A stretch of DNA of 64,000 nucleotides from NCBI GenBank assembly GCA_034766995.1, contig CM068313.1:28043325-28107324 (forward strand). The letters run 5' to 3'. The translations under genes and the position numbers were made by a program. The notes beneath the pieces are model-generated. The model was not told where the DNA came from and searched no databases. It was given only the letters and a program-made list of their open reading frames with translations. Of this stretch, positions 54,311 through 64,000 are shown in pieces (the first letter of the stretch is position 1; every line of letters starts with the position of its first letter). Source of the stretch: Acanthacorydalis orientalis (taxonomy: Eukaryota > Arthropoda > Insecta > Megaloptera > Corydalidae).

Positions 54311-54312
54311 TT
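54279..54312. repeat. (TA)n
   Basis: Followed by GCGTGTGTGCGCC. Confidence 0.9.
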
Positions 54313-55694
54313 GCGTGTGTGCGCCTACGTTTATTTTTATGTCTGTTCCGTGCATATGTGCCTAAAATTTGTACCAAATAAAAGTTGTTATTTTTATTAG
54401 AGCCGGTGAAGCCAATGTTTTTTAATTTTTTTCTACGCTGTTTTTGACGGGCATTATAATCAGGAAAATTATTTAAATCAAACAACCTTTTTTAATTTAA
54501 ATTATCTACCTGTTGATTATGTAGAAATTTGTCATAGAATACAAAGACTCAAAAACAGTTGTTTAAACATTTCTAATCAATTGAACCTAAAGAATGGTCG
54601 AACAAGAAGACAAACACTGAAAGAAACTTTATTTTCATCGAAAAATGTTATTATGAATAGCTATTTTCAAATCCTAATTAGCTAATTTTTATTTAATAAT
54701 ACAGATATCGTCATGTAATTCATTAGAGTATTTAAGATTTTAATAATTTTTGATAAAAGATACGTATATATATATGTATATTATTAAATTTTGAACGTGT
54801 CATTACAAAGTAATAAAAATATTTTTGTCATACTGATAACTGTTATATATTAGTCTATGCTACCGCTATAAAAAGTGTAAGGTTTATTTATAATTGATTA
54901 ATATTTATAATTGATGAGTGATGAATATCATAATTAATATACCAATGTCATTTTTAAGACATTTCACAAATTTGTAATAGGCGTTTGTGTATTGTCCTTT
55001 TAAAATTTTTAATGATAATTTTAAGTGATCATAAAAATTAGATAGTCTTCGTGGCACTCAAACACCAAAATACATTAAAAATGAAAATAAACGCTGAAAA
55101 TATTTTTAAAAATCCAAAATCATGTTGTGAAAATAAATACTTTCCAAAAAAAACCATAACTATAGATTTGAAGTTTGAAAACAGGATAACATTATTTAAC
55201 TGTAAATTTTAAAACAAAGATAACATAATTATGATTAATATTTATCATACCAACCGAATCGTAAATAAAACATTGACAGTTTTTTATTTTTTTAAAGATG
55301 AAATAACAGTTAATTTTCTAATATTATTACATGTTTTGCATTACAAATATTTTCAGTTCAGGTATTTTAAATAAAGTTACAGAATAAATAACTTTATTTT
55401 AACAGTATGTATATTGTTACAATTATTCATGATATGGTTTAATATATGAAAAGTAAATATTTTCAAATCAATGAAGTGTCTCTTTTTAACGTAAGAATTT
55501 ATTTATTTACTAGTAATTGTTAATTTGCATGAAGTTTAATATTATATCTGGTCATTTTTTCACTAAAATTATATATGAATAATTTATTAAACGTATGGAA
55601 TTTAAAATCTATTTTCATTTATTTATGATTTTATAAACATTCATAATAATATTATATTAAGAGATAAATTAATATAAAATTATTAATATAGTAT

Positions 55695-55697
<3 letters not shown>

Positions 55698-55741
<44 letters not shown>
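55698..55741. repeat. (TA)n
   Basis: Pure. Confidence 0.95.
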
Positions 55742-55743
<2 letters not shown>

Positions 55744-56031
55744 AACTTGTTAAAGAAATGAATATATCGAAAGGAAAAAGTTTCTAAAAAAGAATAATAT
55801 GATTAACATTTCCGAATTTCCAACAAACTTTTATAAATATTAACACTATATTTGACTGGCATGTATTTTGTTATTTCCTTCCAATAACGATTCCCTTTAA
55901 TAGATATTTGAAGCTTCTTGATTTAGCATTGTTTTTGAAAAACATGAATTTGCCTTTACATTGATTTTAATATTTGAATCCTAAGAAATAAAGAAATAAT
56001 ATAAACGTATTATTTCTTAAAATTCAAATTA

Positions 56032-56034
<3 letters not shown>

Positions 56035-56098
<64 letters not shown>

Positions 56099-56099
56099 A
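56035..56099. repeat. (TA)n(TG)n
   Basis: About 41 nt of TA, then 11 TG units. Confidence 0.95.
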
Positions 56100-56387
56100 C
56101 ATTTGTGATCGTGCGAATGTTTTTTTAATGTAGTATATAAAAGATTTAAATTATGATGATATTCTAAGATTTTCGTAAAAAAGAAAACATAATTAAAGCA
56201 TAATTTATCTCTGAATAAGAACATGAACTTGTGGTAAATGCATCTTTTGATATTATTAATACTACTTTAGCCTTAGCTTTATATAAACGTTTGATAAATA
56301 CACCTGTTTGTTAGTCTACCGTTAGTAAAGCAATCACAAAACACGTTTTGCGTTTGCTCAAACTCCGGTCACGTGCGCTTGTGGGTT

Positions 56388-56420
56388 TATAAACGCTTGG
56401 ATCCGTTCTACTGGACCAGT
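56388..56420 (+). promoter_or_regulatory. Candidate core promoter: TATA box plus initiator
   Basis: TATAAA at 56388-56393 and CCAGTG at 56416-56421, with the initiator A (56418) exactly 30 nt downstream of the first T of TATA, as in arthropod core promoters. The surrounding 56290-56480 is clearly GC-richer than its neighbourhood and includes CACGTG at 56370-56375. No coding exon was found just downstream, so the transcript is unknown. Confidence 0.4.
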
Positions 56421-57267
56421 GCGTATCCGGGAACGTAATGTGAAGCGTACAGTTATTGTACAGCATTCATTTCGTATCGTATTATTTTAAGTATATTGTA
56501 GACTATTAATAATATGAAAATTAACAGTGCAAGATATACGCATACTAAAAGTACACACTATACAATTTTTAATTATTTAAAATAAATTATTCTCTTAATT
56601 GCATTTCGAATTTAAAAAAGTATAACCTGCACAACATTTCCAATCTAATTATTATTCGTGACAGTTTAAAATGGCTTTAAATTATTGGGTTTTAAAATTT
56701 TAATTATTACGTATACATTCATTGATTTTCACAAGAATTTTCTCTTGAGAGCATTATTTTGCATTACTTTTAGTATTATTTTCTAAAGTAATTTTTAAAA
56801 AGAAATAACAAAAGGTCATTTGAATATGTGATTTTATTTAAATCGGGAAAACCAATACTTTTAATGAAGAAATGATCTTTGCTGTGTCTGTTTATTAAAA
56901 TTAAATATAGATTTTGTTGTTTTCCTTTTTTAAATAATTACATAAATGTTTCATTATTGAATTAATTTAATTACGTTAATGAATTAATTATTTATTCATA
57001 GTTATTAATGATTAAGAAAATTTGATACCATTTATAATATAAAATAAATTGAAAGTATGAATTTATATAAGAAGCAGTAAAAGCAGAAATATATTTTTAA
57101 TTTAACATTCTTCTCATCCACTAAATTCTTCCATCATAAACAATAAGTAAAACACATAAAAATGTGTTCATTTGATAATGAAATTATTTGATAAAAACTA
57201 AAAATATTTATTTTATAAAACATAATTACAAAATGACGTAAAAAAATAAATGATAGTTAATTGACCA

Positions 57268-57326
57268 TTATATATATATATATATCTGTGTGTGTGTGTG
57301 TATGCGTGTGTGTGTCTATGTGTATA
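57268..57326. repeat. (TA)n(TG)n
   Basis: Short TA, then TG with interruptions. Confidence 0.9.
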
Positions 57327-57499
57327 GATAATTATCATAATTTAGGTTAGAACAATTGTAACTTCGACAAATATAAAATATACAATAACGAACAGAAAAA
57401 TTCTGTAGAAAAATGGAGCAATCATTTTAATTGAAAATTAAAAGTAAAAAAAAATGTTCAAGAAAAGTTCTTCAATATAACGTTTTAATGTATTTTTTC

Positions 57500-57501
<2 letters not shown>

Positions 57502-57538
<37 letters not shown>

Positions 57539-57561
57539 ATTAAATGAATTAATTAAAATTA

Positions 57562-57594
<33 letters not shown>
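57502..57594. repeat. Two (TA)n blocks
   Basis: Separated by a TTTAATTAAATGAATTAATT segment that is itself partly palindromic. Confidence 0.9.
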
Positions 57595-57595
<1 letters not shown>

Positions 57596-58154
57596 ATTTA
57601 TATTTTTTGTTTCATTTTAATAATTATACCAAATATCAAAATTATATTTTAATCCGTTTCATTCTTATCGGAATAATATTTTTAATTATTGTTTTTTATT
57701 ATAATTAATAATTTAACGTTTATCTTAAAATACTTTTATTTATTGGAGTGAATAAAATCATACTGTTTTATAGAATATATATATACATAAAACTGACATT
57801 ATATAGATATTATAATTATAATTTAATACTATATATATTTTGGATTGAAATATTTTATTAAATATAAATTATACATATGAAAAATGTAGAAATAAGTAAT
57901 TTATAAACAGGCAATAGTTTTCTAAAAAATAGTTAAATATATTGTTCTCTTAAAATCTATAATTATTCACATTTACTTATATAAAATAAATGGTTTAAAA
58001 TTTAGCACACGAGTACAAGAGACTACAGACAAAAAATAGATATATTCGTATGTGCGTGTTTTTGTCAATAACTGAAAATTTTAAGACGGTATTTTTTTGT
58101 GGTCTCATAATATTTTAATGATTTCTTGTTTTTTCATTATTTAATATAATCCTA

Positions 58155-58156
<2 letters not shown>

Positions 58157-58192
<36 letters not shown>
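58157..58192. repeat. (TA)n
   Basis: Pure. Confidence 0.95.
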
Positions 58193-58194
<2 letters not shown>

Positions 58195-59050
58195 TTAACA
58201 AATCAATGTTTCTACTGTTTTAACTTCTTTTGTGAACTATATGTTCGTAATTTTCAAATGTCGTTTTCGAGATACGTTTAGAATGTATCGAAAAATAAAA
58301 TATATTATTCATTAAGGACATTACAAAAATATTTGTAATCCATTTAAACTGAAATGTATTAAAGTTGTAATTTGTGAAAGTGAAAAAGTACCTACGAATT
58401 ATAAATATGTAATATTTTGAACAATAAGTGAAAAAAGTTAATATTTTTTTATGACTAAAATATTTTATTGGGATTATATTTATGTAGAATGGCAATAAAA
58501 TAAATTAACATATTTGTGAACTATCTAAAATTTATGTAAGTTAATATATTAATTTTTGTATGCAGGTTAAAGATATTTCAAGTTATACAATAACAAATAA
58601 GAATTTAATTTTAACCGACAGATATCGATATTAAAATAATTTAAAAGCTTTTATTTAGGTTTATTATTTGTTTTTTTTTTATTTAAATTGAATTGTTAAA
58701 TTGTCTTTAAGCATGAGTATAGTTTTAAATTTAAAATTTTATTTCAGATATAAGATTATTTATAGATAGATTTTTATATATTAAATCACAATTCAAAGTT
58801 CAATTAATACAGTGATATTTTATAAGGTTCTATTCAGAAAATAAAGCTGATATTGATATTGGTTTATTTACTCCTGTACTCAACATTTTTGCTATTTCCA
58901 AGCTTTTATTTATTTAGTAGCTGTTTCACTGATATCAAATCCTATCTGTTTTATTATACTGGTCTTTTTATTCATATATATTATGTATGGAGTGAACAAT
59001 AGAACTTAACTCTGTATTTAATTTACGTCTTCTACCGTAAAAATATGCAT

Positions 59051-59051
<1 letters not shown>

Positions 59052-59137
<86 letters not shown>

Positions 59138-59140
59138 TAG

Positions 59141-59173
<33 letters not shown>
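59052..59173. repeat. (CA)(TA)n(GATA)n(GA)n
   Basis: TA for about 75 nt, about six GATA units, then GA: each unit grades into the next by single substitutions. Confidence 0.95.
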
Positions 59174-59569
59174 AAGAGGGCTCTTAACAGCATAAAAACA
59201 ATGAGAATACTATTGTTCATATTAATAGCAGTATTCATATTTTAGAAAGTTATAAATATACATTTTTTTGACATTACCGGTTTTGTATGCATAACAATGA
59301 CATTTGAAACATATTTACACTTTTTATTCTAATTTATAATTTATGCACATTTAGTTCATTTCGACAAAAAAACATTCATTTTACATATTAAATCGTACCA
59401 AAGCTTCTGAATAAAACATGCTCTTCTGTTCATTGGACTCTTCTCTTCACTCTTCTTTTCACACCCTCACTAATATTACGACGAATCTTCAAAATTATCA
59501 TCCTTCTTTTCCATTATATTTTTATTCGATTCAATTTGTAGATATTCCTAAGCAAACTCAGTGTGAATA

Positions 59570-59692
59570 CACACACATACATATACACATACACATACAC
59601 ATATAAACACACAAGCATGTACAGTTATATATATATATATATATATATACATAGGTATATAGGTAGATAAATAGATATACATGTATGTATTG
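59570..59692. repeat. (CACATA)n ... (TA)n ... GATA-like
   Basis: CATACA units, then TA, then TAGGTAGATAAATAGATA. Confidence 0.9.
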
Positions 59693-60597
59693 CTTAAAAT
59701 ATTTCTTAATTTTATCCGACAAGTTTTTCTTAAATGAATTTATGAACTTTGGTTTACAAGACAACTTCTGCAATGGTATCTTTAAAAAAAGAATTATCTT
59801 TTTTTTAAATCTTTGTAACCATCTGTTATTTGAATTAAATCCGAAAGCATTTTCAATTTTTTTATTGTTTATGGAACTATTTAACTTTCTGCTTCAAAAT
59901 GTCAGTAATTATATGAAAATTTTTTCTCTGCGATAAAATATTTTTTTTTCTCCATTTTAAGTCGCTAACATTTTCTTCGATTTTATATCTTTTTGTGATC
60001 TCGGATGCATTTTCGGTTTTCAAAATTTTTATATTTCACTTATTTATTGTACAGATGGTGAAAAATTGTGATGTGTAAATATTGTCACAGTTGGTTGTTA
60101 TTTCAGTTTGTAAATTATTTTACATTTCAGATCTCAAGATTAAAAATATGTTTTCTTTTTAGATTCAATAACAAAAAATACAAATGAAACAACTGGAGAC
60201 TATTATTAAAATATATTCAATAATCAACGTTTAGACATCAAAGTACACTATAAAATAACGTCTTTCCTAAGTTACTATTATTAACCGAAATAAATAATGT
60301 TACTGAATAACAAAAAAATTTCACTCTCTCAAGCTACTGATGAGAAAACGATCAGAGATCCTTTGTAATATGTTCACAAACACCACATTATTTTTTATTG
60401 TATCTATTCCACACAACATGCTTATCCAGAATTAATATTTTAAATGTTACTTTGTTAATATTTTACGAATTTATATTTTAATTGTTACTAACTTGATTTT
60501 CAAATTAGTTTATTTTCAAAAAGACATTTTATAAAAAGTAAATACAAGTTCCCTTTTTTATAGAGGAACCAATCTCCTCAAAACCAATTCATTGTAT

Positions 60598-60618
60598 GTA
60601 TATATATATATATATATA
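60598..60618. repeat. (TA)n abutting the left end of the 60.6-kb mariner
   Basis: Short, about 20 nt. Confidence 0.9.
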
Positions 60619-62032
<1,414 letters not shown>

Positions 62033-62716
62033 TATTCAATAAATACTTTCATTTCAAAGGTAGTAATTAAAAAAATATTGGTTAACATTTTGTTTAAATA
62101 ATATACTAAAATATTAACTTTAATTTAAACGCTTAAAAAAATCTGTGAAAAGCGGGTAATATTGAAAGTTCTAACAAAGTTGTAAGTATACAATTTTATA
62201 TTATGAACTTTACTCTAAACAACATGTATTAAATAGTGAAATAAAATAGTATATCAATTATTAATATAGAAAATATAATTACTTACAAAGAAACAAATTT
62301 ATAAAATATTTATATATGTATCAAACCCTAATTAATGCATAAAGAATTAATTTATTGTTAAAAAATAATATTTAATATTAAAATAAATTTATTATAAACA
62401 TTATATTAATTAATTTTAATGAAAGATAATTGTCTTTGGAACTACTGAATATTTTGCGAAGGAAACCGTTATGGGAAATTAATTTTATTCCAAGTTTTTA
62501 AATATGATAATTTATTCATATCGGCATAGTCGCGAAAAGTTTTCAAGTGAAATGAAAACAGGTGATATACATTTAAATTCCATCTTAAAATATTGTTTTT
62601 GAATGTATAAGAAGAAATAATTTTTCATACAATTTTAAAGTATTGAAATATAAGTAATTGATATATAATTTAAACTCTTTACTTTATACTCAACTATATT
62701 CAGTGTATATTGGTTA

Positions 62717-62723
62717 CATATAC

Positions 62724-62789
<66 letters not shown>
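62717..62789. repeat. (TA)n
   Basis: Two CATATA interruptions. Confidence 0.95.
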
Positions 62790-62791
<2 letters not shown>

Positions 62792-63191
62792 TGCAATGTA
62801 AACTAGAACTGAATATATTTGGTCAAGTTTATTTGATTTTTAAATACGTAGAATAAGAAATTAAATTAGACTTAATTGAAATTGTATACTTAAATGATTG
62901 TTCAATAGTTTATATATAATAAAACTCAATCTTTAAATACGATCTAAAACAATGTACGATGTAATTTAATCTTCAAAGATTGTAAATATTGCTTTTTATT
63001 GATGAATGATGTATTTTTAATTAAAAAAGTTATACTGAAGATAATAATATAGTTGATGTTATTTGTTGATCGATTTCGATGTCCACTTGTATTGAAAACA
63101 CCTTGAATTGTGGTTAAAATAAAATATAATATAGTCATAGACACTCATCGAATGAAAAACTAGGTCTCCATTATAATAGTTTTTTCTCTAT

Positions 63192-63193
<2 letters not shown>

Positions 63194-63239
<46 letters not shown>
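63194..63239. repeat. (TA)n
   Basis: Pure. Confidence 0.95.
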
Positions 63240-63243
<4 letters not shown>

Positions 63244-63699
63244 TGTATATGCTTGTGTTCGTATGCGTGTATGTAAATATGAATGTGTTTTTGAAAGTAT
63301 TCATTTATAAACATCTAATTGCAAATTGATTCTTTATTCATCTGCATATAATTTTAGCTATAATCGTTTCACAAATTTCACAAAAGTTAAATTAGATTTA
63401 AAACAGTCGACATTTTTGTATTTAGAATAGATTTGAATAACTTTTATTACATTTAAGTATTTTTAAGTAAGTAGTTTTTAGGTACTTGAATGTGCACCTA
63501 AATAATTTATCATGAGTACCAGTTTGTTAAATATTAAATACGAAATAAAGAAGATACCGACAGTAATAAAGTCTACAATAAAACTATAATAGATTTTCTA
63601 TATTTTATTTTAAAAATATGTACATTTTCATAGACATAAATGTTGTTCTGTTTTATTAAAAATTGAAAATCAGATTGAAATATAAAAGTACAAAAAAAA

Positions 63700-63700
<1 letters not shown>

Positions 63701-63740
<40 letters not shown>
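63701..63740. repeat. (TA)n
   Basis: Pure, just before the GC-richer window edge. Confidence 0.95.
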
Positions 63741-63741
<1 letters not shown>

Positions 63742-63834
63742 GATTCATTCAGTGTTCTTAATTTTAAAATTATATTGAAGTGTGTTGCAAAATTGAATAA
63801 ATGCCTCTTCCATGATTTTCTTGGTATTTATCAT

Positions 63835-64000
63835 AGAAGGTTTAGGATCATGACTCGCCGCGCTGATCCCACAAGCGTATTGGCGAGTACCTCTTCGTTT
63901 TGGCCGGGAATAGTTGTTAAGCTTTTTCTACATGGTTAAACATACCGATATTCAACGATTACTACAGTACACCTCTCTGGAATTTCGTTCGCACATTCCC
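63835..64000. other. GC-richer window edge, possibly part of a further gene
   Basis: This stretch has far more GC and CpG than the rest of the window. On the minus strand one frame is open from the right edge to a TAA near 63,945, and another is open from 63,929 to about 63,758. On the plus strand an ATG at 63852 opens a frame of about 30 codons. I recognise none of these, and the window cuts the region. It may be an exon or promoter of the next gene. Confidence 0.3.

Larger units (their letters stand above)
51517..60618. other. Intergenic, AT-rich
   Basis: Apart from the TATA/Inr candidate, the weak frame at 53.6 kb and microsatellites, nothing recognisable. The 59.4-59.6-kb plus-strand frame is a short serine/threonine-rich run ending in a CA repeat. 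Confidence 0.5.
62033..63834. other. Intergenic, AT-rich
   Basis: Only microsatellites were seen here. Confidence 0.5.

Overview
The window is extremely AT-rich animal DNA with split genes. All introns used here are GT-AG, and short (TA)n-type microsatellites recur about once per kilobase. The five protein-coding genes (proteasome alpha-3, an OST-alpha-like transporter, a DMAC2/ATP5S-like protein, FUT8 and an insect-style UDP-glycosyltransferase), together with the mariner relics, point to an insect. A hymenopteran such as a bee is my best guess from base composition and protein flavour, but the sequence alone does not prove it. I see no bacterial, plasmid or phage features, no CRISPR array, no rRNA and no convincing tRNA.

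Layout. 1-5.3 kb is intergenic, with two doubtful mini-exon-like signals. 5.3-6.45 kb holds a complete five-exon proteasome subunit alpha type-3 gene (+). 6.45-12.9 kb is intergenic and holds a GC-rich dispersed repeat, a pair of about 190-bp inverted repeats 1.3 kb apart, and a truncated mariner. 12.9-30.5 kb holds a six-exon organic solute transporter alpha-like gene (+). Its 13.6-kb first intron carries a cluster of hairpins at 15.23-15.65 kb, a mariner relic and a perfect 16-bp CRE-like palindrome; a second mariner sits in intron 3. 33.0-33.9 kb holds a two-exon DMAC2/ATP synthase subunit s-like gene (+). 34.8-37.8 kb holds a seven-exon alpha-1,6-fucosyltransferase (FUT8) gene (+). 40.2-44.8 kb holds a UDP-glycosyltransferase on the minus strand. 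Its body lacks an ATG; the best explanation is a start exon whose only codon is ATG at 51.5 kb, directly followed by GTGAGT. 51.5-64 kb is intergenic and contains a good TATA/Inr pair at 56.4 kb, a mariner relic at 60.6-61.9 kb and a GC-richer edge that may hold part of another gene.

The genes do not form a pathway. PSMA3 and DMAC2 are housekeeping genes, FUT8 and the UGT act in the secretory pathway, and OST-alpha is a membrane carrier. The main biology outside the genes is the repeat landscape: 63 TA-rich arrays are listed, all three mariners with recognisable ends have a (TA)n array abutting each end, and several short introns are largely microsatellite.

Coordinates of exons were read by hand from splice signals and reading frame. 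No alignment or transcript data were available.
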